A DNA stretch of 64,000 bases from Dryococelus australis (GCA_029891345.1 CM057009.1:290666966-290730965), one strand, 5' to 3'; shown: positions 1 through 11,878, numbered from the stretch's first letter. Numbers and translations are program-made. Notes: generated by a model not told the origin, from the sequence alone.

Positions 1-245
1 AAATATTGTTATACCCGTTCTCCTGCGTAAACACAAATTTACGAAATGGACCTGTATAAATTTACTATTTACCGTAATTGCTACGTACATTTTGATAACT
101 TCAAGCCCGTTATCACGTTTTGTTCTGAATGATACGTTAGTATTTAACATAATACACAAATATTTTGGGCAATATCTCCAACAGTTTTGTGTTTTATCGG
201 TGTATTATCGCTGATAACGATTAATTACCGATAATTTACTATCGT

Positions 246-533
246 TAGGGATAGCAAAAATTTCATGAATTCATTTTAGGATAAGATAGACGTCCAACAG
301 GTGTACACTGAAGTAACATTTACAATTGGATCACAGTTCATTAGACACGCTCTGGATGACTCTAAGCCAATAGCGGACTTGTAAGGAAAAGTAGCGAGTG
401 CCATACTACCAGGTGTGGAGAAACATTGGCTACTCTGGCAGCAGCCAATGAACGATCATCTGAGGTTCGAGTGTACACAGGACTGTGGAGTCTAGCAAAT
501 AGCTCATTGAATTCGGGAAATTTTCCTCTCCCA
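246..533 (-). mobile_element. hAT-like MITE, family B, copy B1
   Basis: A 288-bp non-autonomous element without coding capacity. Its ends match the family B terminal inverted repeat, consensus TAGGGATAGGAAAATTTCGC, with several substitutions. It is flanked by an imperfect 8-bp duplication (ACTATCGT left, CTTATCGT right), the TSD length of hAT transposons. It aligns in reverse orientation to B3 at 45756-46037, including the internal stretch with ACTGTGGAGTCTAGC. Superfamily is inferred from TSD length and TAGGG termini; no transposase is in the window. Confidence 0.75.
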
Positions 534-1199
534 CTTATCGTCCGATTACTGTTAATAAATTCTCGACTAGATACATCCCTAATTGATATATACTAATTAG
601 AGTACAATATGTAGGTACATGACCCAAAAAATATCACCCATCGTTCCAACTAATGTAGGGAACATCAAAATTTCATCTCCTAATTCAAATGTAACGTTTT
701 TATGGGGAACAAAATACAGGAGCTTGACCAGCTGTGTTAACTATGTTGTAAGATATCGTATAATACCCATGTTTTGTGCGATAGCGGCTTAGCGAGTTGC
801 TCTTGCGCCTTAGCATGATATATATATATATATATGTGTATATATATATATATATATATACACACACGCACACACACACACGCAGAACCAGCTGATGCGC
901 CTTTCACCCAACCTTAGGAAACCTGTAGCGACCGTTAGTGAGCTTTCTTAGAAAAACGTCTAACATGATACGAAGATATAACAGACGAAGTAATTATCAT
1001 ATTAGTGCAATATTCAGGAATATTGGTGGATGTTACACATGTAGCTAAACAAAATTATGTATTTACTAAGCAAGTCAAGAAAGTTACATTTTGCTTTATT
1101 TTATGCATATAATAAGTTTACAGGGTATGACGGCTAATCCTAATAGTGGATTATTTGAAATTTATTTTGTTTTCGTAGGGCTCATAACAGGCCTGTCCA
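534..1199. other. Intergenic; contains a (TA)n/(CA)n microsatellite at 817-884
   Basis: AT-rich sequence with no convincing ORF. The only structure is a compound TA then CA dinucleotide run at about 817-884. Confidence 0.7.
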
Positions 1200-1208
1200 T
1201 TCTTATAG

Positions 1209-1460
1209 GGGCCCCGGTGGCTGAGCGGTGATCCTGCTCGCCTCCCACCAAGGCGAACCGGGTTCAATCCCCGGCCGGGTCACTCCGGATTTTCGCATGC
1301 GGGAATCGTGCCAGACGATACCGCTGGTCGGACAGTTTTCTCGGGGCTCCCCCATTCCCCCACCCCTGCATCACGGCGCTGCTCCATACTCACCTCGCAT
1401 CACCGTCATCTGCTCTCAAGATAACGATGTTAACAGCCAACCAAATATCTTTACTAACCC
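1209..1460 (+). mobile_element. tRNA-derived SINE, family E, copy E1
   Basis: A 252-bp SINE. The head carries a pol III A box (TGGCTGAGCGG) and about 35 bp later a B box (GGTTCAATCCC), the spacing of a tRNA with a serine/leucine-like arm. The body holds the family motifs GGGAATCGTGCC and GCTCCATACTCACCTC. A perfect 9-bp TSD, TTCTTATAG, lies at 1200-1208 and 1461-1469. The 3' tail lacks a poly(A) and ends in CAAATATCTTTACT-type sequence. The short ORF across it is a by-product of GC-rich repeat DNA. Confidence 0.9.
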
Positions 1461-1469
1461 TTCTTATAG

Positions 1470-2200
1470 CTGTATTAATCAAACTGACGTTAGTGATATT
1501 ACATGTTGGAAGAATTTTGTTATTCGTGAAGGAGATATATAAATCAGACTGATTTTGTTACAGTTGGACCAGCTCCTGTATGGTTTTCTCGTATAAAAGT
1601 GAATTTTGAATTAAGTGATGAAATTTGGTTGTTTAATATATTAATTCAAGAATGAAAACACTAGAGTTCGGAAGATAAAACGTATGGTTCGCTAGTTTTA
1701 TTTTTCGTGTTAAAATTTTGTCTGATAAAATAATTATTTTTATATTAATTGTTTACACTTAATAATTTTATAACTTATATTTAAACTCTTTATAAAAAAG
1801 CATCAAATAAATGACATTAAATAAAAATTTATTAGTTTGCAAACTGATGTGATGTTACTGACCACAGGCAATTAACCGTTAATATACTTAGTCTACAATT
1901 GAATTAGTTTGTTAGCGACGCTTGTTGCTACAATACATGAAGCCTACATAAATTTGCGTATAAATAGGGATAATATTTTGCAAATACTTCTCCGCAATCT
2001 CACGGGAATTTCGTTTAAATATGTGAAGCATCTGTCACTTATTCTACTTATTTTGAGTATGTCGGGTTACTTTGGTTTTGCAGTGTAGGCGGAACGTTAT
2101 CACACTGCAACAGAAATATCAGTGAATCCTAATTTTTTTTTAAAGCTTTGGGAGGTCCCCGATATTTTCAATAAACCTACAAGGAAACGTAATATTTAGG
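1470..2200. other. Intergenic, AT-rich
   Basis: Long A/T runs and no ORF or repeat that I can identify. Confidence 0.6.
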
Positions 2201-2494
2201 CAGGGATAGTAAAATATCGCAAGTTTAATGAGCTGTAGGCTAGACTCCACAGTCCTGTGTACACTCGAACCTGAGATGATCGTTCATTGGCTGCTGCCGC
2301 AGAGAGTAGACGATGTTACTACACACCTGGCGGTATGGCACTCGCTACTTGTTTCATTGCAAGGCTGCTATTGGCTCAGAGTCGTCCAGGGCGTGACTAA
2401 TAAACTGAGATCCAATTACAAAGGCGACTTCAATGTATACCTGTTGGATGCCTATCTTGTCCTAAAATTAATTCACGAAATTTTCCTATCCTTA
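2201..2494 (+). mobile_element. hAT-like MITE, family B, copy B2
   Basis: Starts with CAGGGATAGTAAAATATCGC and ends with TTTTCCTATCCTTA, diverged forms of the family B ends. The interior aligns with B1 and B3, including the CTATTGGCTCAGAGTCGTCC stretch. I see no clear TSD, so the flanks have decayed or the ends are slightly misplaced. The 121-aa ORF across this copy is not a gene. Confidence 0.7.
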
Positions 2495-2769
2495 GTAATA
2501 TTGTTTCCGAATCAGTTAAACATAGGAAATAACCCGATTTTTTATTTGGTTTTAGATTTTGAGGATTCTGGATTTAGACGAAAACGCACGTAAAATATAT
2601 GTTAGTAATCAGAAAAATTCAATTTTGTAGTACAATAAGAGACCAGTTTAAGCTTAAAAGAAAGATTCGTTTTTTTTATAGTTTATCAAGTAATGTTTTC
2701 AGTTAAGGAATGAATCAAACAACAAAGTGACGATAACTAATTCATAAAAAAGAGCCAAGGTTAAATTTG

Positions 2770-3230
2770 TCAACAGATATTCCGTATTCATCTCACACCT
2801 AACAACATCACAGCTCCATTTCCAATCAGAGCCTGGTAATTTAATTGCCAATCTATAGCGCAGTCAATTGAGATCCTTTCGCAGCAAACTTTAGCCAATC
2901 AGACGCAAGGCCCGTTTCCAGATCCTCGCACAGCCAATCAGGGAATGTGTACGCTCACACCAACGGTACGACGAAGCAACTTCCTGTATATAGTCAGTTT
3001 ACGGTTACTTCCTACTTTTCTGAAGCCCAGGATATTACTCCGCGTCGTACAAACGAGGCTTAACAGAGTAAAAAAAAAATTACACCAGAGGGACACCACA
3101 CCGCATTCGTGCGCTCTCACTGTAGTAATAATTTGTGTAAGAACTAGTTCTTACTTGACATTACCAACACACATATTTTCTCAGTGTTTTTATTAATAAT
3201 CATTATGAATAGAATATTATAATTTAAAGA
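2770..3230 (+). repeat. Dispersed repeat, family I, copy 1
   Basis: The stretch from about 3000 to 3210 aligns with the reverse complement of 24475-24720. Shared blocks are CTGAAGCCC followed by GGATATT-like sequence and CTCCGC, then the CACCGCATTCGTG-like block and CCAACACACA with a TTTTCTCA block. The upstream CCAAT-rich part (2800-2950) may belong to the same unit. Termini are unresolved and the repeat class is unknown. Confidence 0.6.
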
Positions 3231-3411
3231 CAAAATATAAATAAAATTTTAGCTTAACCAAAATAAGGTAGTTTTATGTTTTATATGAACAAAAGTATAA
3301 AAAGTTTGTAATGCATGGAATATTTAGGAAACAACCTAACACGCCAAATATGGGGTGTTATTGAAAGGTTTCACTCAAAAAGTGTGAGAAAAACCGCGAA
3401 CAGGCTATACT

Positions 3412-3836
3412 TACAGGCTGTTCACGATAAAGTGAGGACTTTTGAAATTAAACTTAGAAAAAAGTCACTATCCGTACCTGCATATATTTTTTAGGCTAAC
3501 TGAGTGATGTGCGTCCAGTAAAATTGGTAACGATGAGTGGAAAATAGTTACATATCTTAACGGCGAATAAAAAGTATCAGGTAATCATTTGTGATAACTT
3601 AAATTATTTCCATGGCTTTCTGTTTTATTTAATGCAAAGAAATGTATAATTGAGCAGATTTGCAAAACATTTTCTTTTGTAATAATACTACATTTGCATT
3701 TAACCGACACATGAATAAAGTAACGAGACCCGTGGTAATGTTAATGTTGCATAAGGTGGAGGAATACACACTGTGCATACACGTAGATCTTAAGCAGGGA
3801 TTTTAAAAGTGCTCGTTTTACCGTGAAGAGCCTGTA
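3412..3836 (+). mobile_element. Terminal-inverted-repeat element, family C, copy C1
   Basis: About 425 bp bounded by inverted ends: CAGGCTGTTCACGATAAAGT at left and the complement, ending CCGTGAAGAGCCTG, at right. The interior shares with C2 (18834-19252) the blocks AGTAAAATTGGTAACGATG, CATATCTTAACG and AATAAAGTAACGAGRCCC-like sequence. It has no coding capacity. No reliable TSD is visible, so I leave the superfamily open. Confidence 0.8.
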
Positions 3837-4218
3837 CCTATTTTGTGGAAACATGTTCTCGATTGAGATACCAAAACTCCAGCATATTTTCCTCGCGAAT
3901 AAGGAAAATATGGATCAGTATACCTTGTTCAGTTGCTTCCAAAAAAAAGTGAGCGAAATTCTTGAAACGCCTAATTGAAACTGCGGAGAGTGAATTAGTT
4001 TGAGACCGGTCTCGAAATTTTGTAAAAGAGTCTTGAGGGAAACGCGATTCTTTCAGCAATAAATGTTGGAAGTTTCGGATTTACACCGTTTGGCTCTTCA
4101 CGGAGCGAGAGGCGTGAGGCGAAGAAACAGCGATGATTAGGGCGCAGAATAAGCAATTATATAGAGGCGAAACTACGTGGCGATTCTGCAAATGTAGGCA
4201 TGACAATTCGCTGATTAG
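3837..4218. other. Intergenic; nothing recognised
   Basis: Contains a 73-aa ORF on the minus strand (3838-4059) with no recognisable motif and no supporting start context. I do not call it a gene. Confidence 0.55.
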
Positions 4219-4451
4219 TAGAGACCTGAAAAATTAGTGAGTTCAATGACCTGCAGGCTAGACTCTGTAGTCTTACGTGCCGATATCAATTGCACATTGG
4301 TTGTCTGCTGTCACAGTGGAAGGCGACAATTGGCCACCGTTCTCCAGGAGGTGTCAAACACCGTGTGGACCAATGGCTACAGTTATATAAACACACGTGT
4401 TTTGAATTCTAGCTTGTCCTAAAATGAATCTACGAATTATTCAGGTCTTTA
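4219..4451 (+). mobile_element. hAT-like MITE, family A, copy A1
   Basis: A 233-bp element with inverted ends of the type TAGAGACCTGAAGAATTCGC and a perfect 8-bp TSD, CTGATTAG, at 4211-4218 and 4452-4459. Internal landmarks of the family are present in order: GACCTGCAGGCTAGACTC, GCCGATATCAA, CACAGTGGAAGGCGACAA, CTCCAGGAGGTGTCAAACAC, CCAATGGCT, TTATATAAAC, CACGTG and GAATTCTAGCTTGTCC. It is non-coding. The CCAAT, TATA and CACGTG motifs near the right end resemble a promoter, but function is not shown. Confidence 0.92.
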
Positions 4452-4534
4452 CTGATTAGCAGCACGACCTTCCGGGAACGCGCCTTGCGTCCGATTGGCT
4501 ACGGCACAGCGTGCTGCGAAAGTCATCCTATTAG

Positions 4535-4785
4535 TGGAGCCGCGGTGGACGACCATTTAGCGGGCTCGCCTCCCAACAAGGCGAACCGCGTTCAATCCCC
4601 GGTCGGGCCACCGAATTATCGAAAGTGGGAATCTTGCCGGACAACGCAGTTGATCGGCGGGTTTTCTCGAGGATCTCCCGTTTCACCAGCCCTTGCATTC
4701 TGCCGCTGCTCCATACTCACCTCCGTCCATCCACATCGGCTCTCAAGGCCTCGATGTTAAGAGCCACCCAAATCTCTTCACTCAC
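4535..4785 (+). mobile_element. tRNA-derived SINE, family E, copy E2
   Basis: Diverged E copy. The A-box region reads GTGGACGACCATTTAGCGGG and the B box GTTCAATCCCC. The body retains GGGAATCTTGCCGGACAACG and CGGCTCTCAAGGCCTCGATG. I could not identify a clean TSD. Confidence 0.85.
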
Positions 4786-5089
4786 TCGCACCCAATGAAT
4801 TGGTACGTTGTTAGTGCCCCACAGAATATTATTTCATTCGTACAGACTGTACACTCCACCATGTTCGATTGAGTAAACAGAACAAATAATATTTTCAAAT
4901 ACAAAAATTATGCTTTATGTGATGACGTGTTTTTTAAGTTGCTGATTTGCTGTGGAGCTATAAAAATAAGTTTTCCCACGTAAGTGCCGAGCCTCTGCAT
5001 TGTGGACCTAGTAACTAGCTAGTTAACATACCACAATGAAAAAAGTTGTTTCACCTGTTTACCCTTGCATACGCTGTGATCTATAGCAT
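4786..5089. other. Intergenic, AT-rich
   Basis: No ORF or repeat recognised. Confidence 0.55.
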
Positions 5090-5466
5090 AGACTAAAGAT
5101 GAGGTAGACCGATCTCACTGGCTGCGCACAACCAATCTCCGTGCCCCAACACTGAACTGCTTTTCTGCCAACACGTGTAGCGAATATGGCATGGTTTGGA
5201 TTTCAGTTTAGAATGCTGTTTAGTAAACAAGTGCATTGAGATGTTTTATTACTTTCTCTCGAGAATTTGTAATGCATTTTGATTAAATTAAAAATTGTAA
5301 ACGTATTTTATTAATATAATAGCACGTATCATTTAAAAAGGAAGATATAAACTTACACGTTCATTATTGTTGACCACGTGACTTTGACAGTTGTGTTCCT
5401 TTGCGGTAGGTAAATGTTGGGTGCATGCAGAGAATACAAATAAGCGGTCTACCTCATCTTTAGTCT
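5090..5466 (+). mobile_element. Terminal-inverted-repeat element, family D, copy D1
   Basis: A 377-bp element with 22-bp perfect inverted ends at 5090-5111 and 5445-5466, beginning AGACTAAAGATGAGGTAGAC. It has no coding capacity. A second copy lies inverted at about 18063-18436 and shares CCCCAACACTGAACTGC-like and TTGTGCGCAGC-like blocks. No TSD is obvious, so the superfamily is unassigned. Confidence 0.85.
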
Positions 5467-6152
5467 GTGTTGAATAGTACGGACGAGAATCATCACTGTT
5501 CCGAATCCAGTTTGTATAGAAACTATCACTGTCGTGCGAAAAATTACCATTGCATCATGAACGGAGGGGAAGTAATACGTTCGATTTGGACATGAAGCAG
5601 GCATTCAGGCGTGAGATGGGAGACCAGGTTCGGGAAGGAACAGTTCACCAGACGTAGACAGCAAGGAAGACAGGACTGGTATCGAGATGCAATTTCTTCT
5701 CCCGGGATGAGGCTTGGGTTTAACTTGTCAGATAACGCGGGAGTCTAAGCCGTCGATCGCAGGGTCCGTCTTACGAGAAGATGAGTCCAGGCGCCATCTT
5801 GACAGCGTTGCTCTCCGTGGGGAAGGGCAACTCTCTGAAAATTAACTCTAATAATAACTTCTTCCTTAGTTATTTCCTCTTATGTTTCATGCACGAGTGA
5901 GCCGTATTACCCCCTCTTGCCGCCAAGTTTCCACATCTGGTTTGTGTTCTTTGATCTTCTAACCCCACATTTTTTCGTTCTACGCACAGTTGATTCAATT
6001 GTAAGTTACTTTAGCTCCCCCTCCTCACAGAAATGGTGAGGCCGATTCTATCCCAAGTGAGAGCTATTTTTCGAACTAGAATTCTCGCGTGTAGGAAACA
6101 CCGGTGCTGTAGAGGGTTCTCTACGACTGCTGCTCTTTCACGTTCCGACCGA
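5467..6152. other. Intergenic; nothing recognised
   Basis: No credible ORF. A purine-rich stretch at 5600-5700 and a CpG-containing stretch at 5700-5820 are unexplained. I found no second copy in the window. Confidence 0.5.
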
Positions 6153-6164
6153 ACTCCGATTTTG

Positions 6165-6382
6165 TGGGGGAGCGGTGGCTGAGCGGTTAGCCTGCTCACC
6201 TCCCACCATGGCGAACTGGGTTCAATAACCAGCCGGATAACTCCTGGATTTTCGCAAGTGGGAATCGTGCCGGACGATGCCGCTGGTCGGCGGGTTTTCT
6301 CGGGATGTCCCGTTTCCCACGCCCTTTCATTCCGGCGTTGTGTCTTACTCACCTCGCTATTAAGAGCCACTTAAATCACGTC
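6165..6382 (+). mobile_element. tRNA-derived SINE, family E, copy E3
   Basis: A-box GTGGCTGAGCGGTTAGC and B box GGTTCAATAACC (mutated) precede the E body with GGGAATCGTGCCGGACGATG. An 11 of 12 TSD, ACTCCGATTTTG at 6153-6164 and ACTCCGATATTG at 6383-6394, delimits it. The 119-aa minus-strand ORF across it is a by-product of the SINE. Confidence 0.9.
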
Positions 6383-6664
6383 ACTCCGATATTGCGCCAC
6401 ACTCCTCCATATCGTCTCACTCATCCTCTGATCAGGCTGTCCAGCAAAATTTAAACAAATTGCTTTCGATTTTCCGAAAAATCAAAATAGCTTAAAAGTA
6501 CTTACAGAACGAAATTTAACAATTTCAGTCATAAGTAATTATAAATTTTAGGCGTTATAGCCTACAAATTATTTAAATTCGTAATTGTACAAGTATCAGT
6601 ATACATAAAGCTCGTTCATATCCAAGGACCATTAAAAATATGTTTATGTATGATATAATTGACA

Positions 6665-6800
6665 TCAGGTGTTTATGTGTCTGCGGAATGTAGTCTCAGC
6701 AACGAGTGATGTCTTCCACACGTGACCGACTATCCTTATTAGGTGTGGTTTTCTGTTGCGTAAAGTGTAAATAATTAAACCAACTTCCTGTGCGACAGGG
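6665..6800 (+). repeat. Dispersed repeat, family J, copy 1
   Basis: GTGTCTGCGGAATGTAGTCTC with the following AGCAACGAGTGATGTCTTCC matches the reverse complement of 46535-46645. It also matches 41995-42100, including CTTCCTGTGCGAC. Unit borders and class are unknown. Confidence 0.6.
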
Positions 6801-7429
6801 CTAGTATGGGAACTGAATTGTAAGTGGGGTTTGTGCTGCTCCGTCTGTGGCAGTAGGAACATATATTTGCATATTGAATTAATGTGGCTTATGTCACTGT
6901 AATGCTTATATTTGAGGTTGATAGCTAGAGGATGTGTGTGCACATACTTATATTTTTTAGTGTAGAATGTCCTCCTATCTCACACAGTGGAACAGGCGTG
7001 ATGTTAGTGATGGACCATGAAATATGGCTTAAACGAATTTAATTGTGCTATGATATATTTGGCTGTTCTGCTTTTCGAGATATTATAATATTTATTTTAC
7101 AGAATAACAAATATATAGAAATGGTACGTAAGTAATTGGGCTAAACGACTCGTCGACAACGAGGCCATTAGAGACGGACTATAGAAATGGTAGCAAATAT
7201 TATTTAAGAGCATTTCTAGTGCGTGGTCGGAATGGTTTTCGAGAAATTAAAATATCTTATGTATGTTTTGACCAAGGGTGTCATAATTAATGGTAAGTGT
7301 GTCCGGGATGGTATACATGAACTTTGAACAGCGTACATATATGTGATAGATGGAGAGCGGTGTCTATCACATTGTTGTGGAGTTTATGAGGCTGGAATAA
7401 TGTCTTCGGATATGATTGAAGTGTTCGGT
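6801..7429. other. Intergenic; nothing recognised
   Basis: No ORF or repeat border found. A small GC block at 7150-7185, GTCGTCGACAACGAGG-like, stands out but is not duplicated in the window. Confidence 0.5.
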
Positions 7430-7690
7430 GTGTTAAAGGAAAAGCATGTAGGTGGATAGGACACAGGGGAAATAGCAGCTTATTCCGCGGACTCCCGATG
7501 CACTCGCCACCAAAATGGCGTCACTACCCAGCAACACACCGGAATGCCGTTCGCCGATCAGTGTCTGGTGACCTACTTGCCAGCCAGTAACCCAGCCTAT
7601 AACGTACATTTTGCAGCACGCGGTAGCCAATCAGATACAATGCCTTCTATCCAGACCCTCGAACAAACAATGAGGGAATGAGATAGCCCA
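7430..7690 (-). repeat. Dispersed repeat, family F, copy 3
   Basis: The reverse complement aligns with 30010-30390 and 48200-48592. The best block is the GATGCCATTTTGGTGGC-like stretch at about 7490-7515 on this strand. All three loci can be read through with similar peptides (SDAILVA-like), but the reading frames end at different points. I therefore treat it as a non-coding dispersed repeat. Confidence 0.6.
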
Positions 7691-7734
7691 CATGAAAAGA
7701 ACCGCAACGCCATCTCGTATCTACGTATTTATTT

Positions 7735-7812
7735 GCTCTGTGGCAACTGTCATATCTCAGCGTCAATATAAACGTTTGCATGTCTGACGTTATTGACAGC
7801 AGGTTGAGATGA
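7735..7812 (+). repeat. Dispersed repeat, family K, copy 1
   Basis: CTGTCATATCTCAGCGTCAA with the TATAAACG block and TTTGACGTTATYGACA-like ending aligns with 15490-15560. Short and of unknown origin. Confidence 0.5.
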
Positions 7813-8129
7813 GTCGAGAGCTTCGGGCGGCTTTAACCCTTTCAGACATACTTTTATGTATGGTTTCAGGTTTGCAAACAAAAATTCTTATGATACATGC
7901 TGTACTTACTTCGACACAACACTTGTTTCTTTGTCACAGCCGATGAACTCTAGGCTGTATCTACAGCTACAGTGACATGAATCAATTATGACCTATACCA
8001 GTAAGACGGCTTGCGAATCATTTACACACGCGTCATCAGTGGTCATTGAGCTTAGCAGAGTGCAGCACACACCGAACATTACCCACACGTTCGTAATGTA
8101 CACAATAGTGTACACTGGGTCTGAATGGG

Positions 8130-8356
8130 TTAACAGAGAGGTTTTGAGAGCCGAATAGGGTGAAATAAGGTGAGAATGCAGTGGCGCAGGAATGTAAGGG
8201 CGGGGAAACGGGAGACTCCCGAGATAACCCGCTGACCAGCGGCATCCTCCGGCACGATTCCCTCTTGCGAAAATCCAAGAGTGACCCTGCTGGGAATTGA
8301 ACCCGATTCGACTTGGTGGGAGGTAGGCAGTCTAACAGATCAGACACTGCTGCCCC
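8130..8356 (-). mobile_element. tRNA-derived SINE, family E, copy E4
   Basis: Reverse-oriented E copy. The B box (complement of GGGAATTGAACCCGATTCG) lies near 8290 and the A box near 8340, both diverged. The body with CCGGCACGATTCCC is intact. The 127-aa ORF on the minus strand simply reads through the SINE. Confidence 0.85.
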
Positions 8357-8590
8357 TATTGGCAGCAGCTGTTTATGAGATAGAGGAATATATGCGGAAC
8401 GGCGAGTGAGATCTCTCACGTATAAGCGACTTTTCTTTATTGAATGTTAATTTCTGCTCTGCATAGTGTGGAACATCAAATCCGCTTTCTATGAAACGTC
8501 CAATATTCTACCAGAGTCAAAAATTTCGTTGACTGACTGGCGCCCTGAATGTAGGCAACCACGCATCACGACGTCCGCTAAACTTATTGT

Positions 8591-8830
8591 TAGACACCTG
8601 AAAAATCCGCGAGTTCAATGACCTGCAGGCTAGACTCTACAATATTATGTACAGCTATGCGGATATCAACTGCACATCGGTTGTATGCTGTCACAGTGGA
8701 AGGCGACAATTGGAGACCGTTCTCCAGCAGGTGTGAGACACCGTGTGGACCAATGGCTAAAGTTATATAAAAACGCATGTTTTAAATTCTAGCTTGTTCT
8801 AAAATAAATCCGCGAATTCTCAGGTCTATA
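8591..8830 (+). mobile_element. hAT-like MITE, family A, copy A2
   Basis: A 240-bp copy with TAGACACCTGAAAAATCCGC left end and CTCAGGTCTATA right end. TSD CTTATTGT at 8583-8590 versus ATTATTGT at 8831-8838. CCAATGGCT and TTATATAAA are kept; the E-box has decayed to GCATG. Confidence 0.9.
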
Positions 8831-8838
8831 ATTATTGT

Positions 8839-10269
8839 CTGTACTGCTTATACACTGCCGTGATGGAAATAATTAAGTAGTTGCTGCCTAAATACCGCAC
8901 CACACGACGAGGATTTGGGTTTAAACGTACGAATGCCGCACCAACACGGTTTATTTACGAAGGCACGTGAGCTTGCAATGGTAATAGAAAGCCTTAGACA
9001 GCAAAAAGTATTTGTTTTATTTTCGCGCCAAATAATGTACTGCATTGTTGGTGTTATGCGGGATGCAATTCCCCGCAAATAAGACCTTAGGTTCCATGGT
9101 TGTTGCATTTTTACATGCCAAAATTACAATTGCAGTGTTTTCGTAACGAACAAATAAAATTATCAGAAACATCAACAAAATTTAAACAAAGGATATTGAA
9201 AAATATTGTCGTGATCGATTTTAATACATTCTAAGCAAAAACATATACATTGAAAATTCAGGGGATATCGAAAAAAAATAATGCAAACATTTCTTTGGAT
9301 TCAAGAATTATATATATATATATATATTCCGTGTGTCTGCATATATTTCTTGGAGCAACTCATCACAACTTTTAAAAACTGTAATTCAACTCATTTCTGC
9401 AGTTGAGTTAGATTTTATTATTTGGGATTGAGAAAGTGTAAAATTGCAATGTTGGCTAGAATTTTATAGAATCTAATATTTACTTTCTGAGGTAAAAGTC
9501 ATCACAATTTTTGTATATAGTGTGAAGGAAATTTCTCCCCCCCCCCCCCCCCCCAGGTAACTTATTGGTCAGTAGTTACGAAGACCCTCTTTTTTGAGTC
9601 CGTTTTAAATTGACTGAGAAAATGTACGATCCAAATTTTAGTAAACTTCCATGAAGCTTTGCAGACTGATTCTGAAGAGTCCAGGTTGTTAGCGATTATG
9701 ATAAAATATTTACGGTGCGCTAATTTCCGAGGAACAGGTGGAAATTTGGCGAAAGCAAAAGTAGTTACATAGCAATGGGGAGTTTAATCTTGAGGCGCAT
9801 TCGAAACGTTTAATTTAACGTTTCGCCAATATACACTACTGGCACGCATTCGCAATTTATTTGTTCGAAAAACCAGTGACAGTTTTAAATTGTGAGTTCT
9901 AACACCGGTGAGGTTTAGATGCATGTCCTAATTTTAACGTTATATCTAGGTTAATTTTTATGTGAAAGTCTAACTATGATTAGCCTAACGTCATACAACA
10001 GGGGAGTTAATAAATAAGCAACTACTAAAAATCTGAATACGTGAAGGTTGCCTGCAAAATGTTATCATTGGGTGGTAAACCACACGAGGATCATGTCGAG
10101 TGCTGGTAATTAGTTAACGTGAGTTCGAATGAGCATAAGGCGGTTGCTGAAGGTTTGAAGTTCGAACATAATAGTACTTATTAGATACTGCAAAACTAAC
10201 GACCCAGCCACTGTGTTCCTAAATCATGTCAAATTGTCTATACTGATATCTGTTTTTCAGTAACAAGGG
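8839..10269. other. Intergenic with simple repeats
   Basis: AT-rich. It holds a (TA)n run at 9308-9328 and an 18-base cytosine run at 9537-9554. An 86-aa minus ORF at 8848-9108 has no recognisable motif. I see no gene. Confidence 0.6.
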
Positions 10270-10277
10270 ACTATAGG

Positions 10278-10520
10278 TAAAGACCTGAAGAATTCGTGGC
10301 TTCATTTTGCGACAAACTAGAAGTGAAAACACGTGCGTTTATGTAACGTTACCCATTGGTCCACACGGTGTTTGACACCTCCTGGAGAACGGTGTCCAAT
10401 TGTCGCCTTTCGATGTGACGGCAGACAATCAATGTGCTGTTGATATCGGCATATTTATACATAAGACTGTAGAGTCTAGCCTGCAGGTCATTGAACTCGT
10501 GAACATTTTTCAGGTCTGTA
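10278..10520 (-). mobile_element. hAT-like MITE, family A, copy A3
   Basis: A 243-bp inverted copy, TAAAGACCTGAAGAATTCGT to TTCAGGTCTGTA. TSD ACTATAGG at 10270-10277 versus GCCATAGG at 10521-10528. The TATA block has mutated to TTATGTAA on this strand. Confidence 0.9.
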
Positions 10521-10528
10521 GCCATAGG

Positions 10529-11676
10529 CCCTTGCATAATTCTTAAATTCCATTTTTTATTTTTTTTTGTATTTCTACAAACAATTCGTTGAATACTTGT
10601 CACTACGGCAATTCACGTAACATTACAAGTGAATTAGAGTGAATTTTACAACACGTTACTATGGAATGTGTTAAACTTCAACTGATTTTTCAAAAGCAAG
10701 TACTGTGAAGTTCAAAATTATTATAAAAATGGAGATATATGTACATATTGTTTTTGTTTATCATAAAACAGCATGTCGTAAAAATGCAATATTATACTTG
10801 AAAGGAGAATTTTTGGCAACTTGTCTATAAAATAATTATTTGTAGAACGTACAAAAACGTTTTACTGTATACATCAGTGGAGCTTTTATTCTCGATATAG
10901 TTTCAGGAATTCTGTGATTATCACCCTTTTAATAAAATGTTGTACACGTACAAGATTTCCTTAACCGAAAATAAATTTTAAGTTCCGTAATTTACCAGCA
11001 TAGTACATCTGAGCCAGGTCTTCCTCCAATAAAACGGACTCGTGCGAGCCCCTTGCTTTGTTACGCTATGTGGGTTCTATTATTGTTTACAGCTTCCCTT
11101 TGATATTGCAAACGCGTCTCAGTGCAAAGTGCGAAAGAAACATTCAATTACGAAGCTGTGTTCACACATACATTGACGACTGAAGTATTTATAGTCACCC
11201 TCAGAAGAACATATACAGAGCATCTCCTCAGTCTCGGAGTCCGGGAGAGAGATTGAATTGTCCGAGAGTCCGGAGAAAATAGCTTTCCTGGAAACAAGGG
11301 AAAGTAAGTTCTGTCGGCATTCACTGTCGTTTAGGGGAACTGTCGTTGGCTCAGAATAGGATTAAGCTAGTCGTGAATTCCCGGCTCTATAGAAATCGAC
11401 CTTTTTGTACTGGCAATGACGACTTTAATGCCAAGTTTATTGCAGAACATGTAATAGCAACACCTGTAATTCTACCAAGTCACAAAGACTTAAATGTTGC
11501 CTGCTATGCAGGAAAAGAAAGAGCTTACCATCCGCTATAAATATTTTACAATAAACCCTGGCGTGAGACCCCGAGACTGCATGAAAAGTGTTATTCTGCT
11601 TACATATGGCACTTTTCCTTTCATAAAGCTTGCAAAAAGTCAATTTCTTCCACTTATCAAACTTGTTAGTTGTGAG
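10529..11676. other. Intergenic; nothing recognised
   Basis: Mostly AT-rich. The stretch 11200-11340 is richer in GC with GTCCGGGAGAGAG-like direct repeats (CTCGGAGTCCGGGAG, CCGAGAGTCCGGAG). Three overlapping 60-70-aa ORFs at 11346-11679 on both strands have no motifs. Confidence 0.5.
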
Positions 11677-11878
11677 TAGAGACGTGAGAAATTCGTGAGT
11701 TCAATGACCTGTAGGCTAGAATTCACAGTCTTATATACTCTCATACAGATATCAAACGTGTATTGGTTGATTGTTGTGGTAGTATAAGCCAGTGGTTGGT
11801 CGCACAATTTAATACATGTTTGTTATTGACACATTTATCTCCAGGAGGTGCTGAACCCGCGAAATTCTCGGATCTCTA
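11677..11878 (+). mobile_element. hAT-like MITE, subfamily A', copy A12
   Basis: A 202-bp variant. The ends are family A-like (TAGAGACGTGAGAAATTCGT, right end TCGGATCTCTA), but the middle differs from A1 and matches A11 at 47201-47474: the ATAAATGTGTCAATAACAAA-type and CAACAATCAACCAATACACG-type blocks on the complement. A perfect 8-bp TSD, GTTGTGAG, at 11669-11676 and 11879-11886. Confidence 0.88.

Noticed and set aside
1209..1460. tRNA gene
   Set aside because: A and B boxes are present, but the sequence continues as a 250-bp SINE body with target-site duplications, and similar heads recur in all E copies. No intact cloverleaf.
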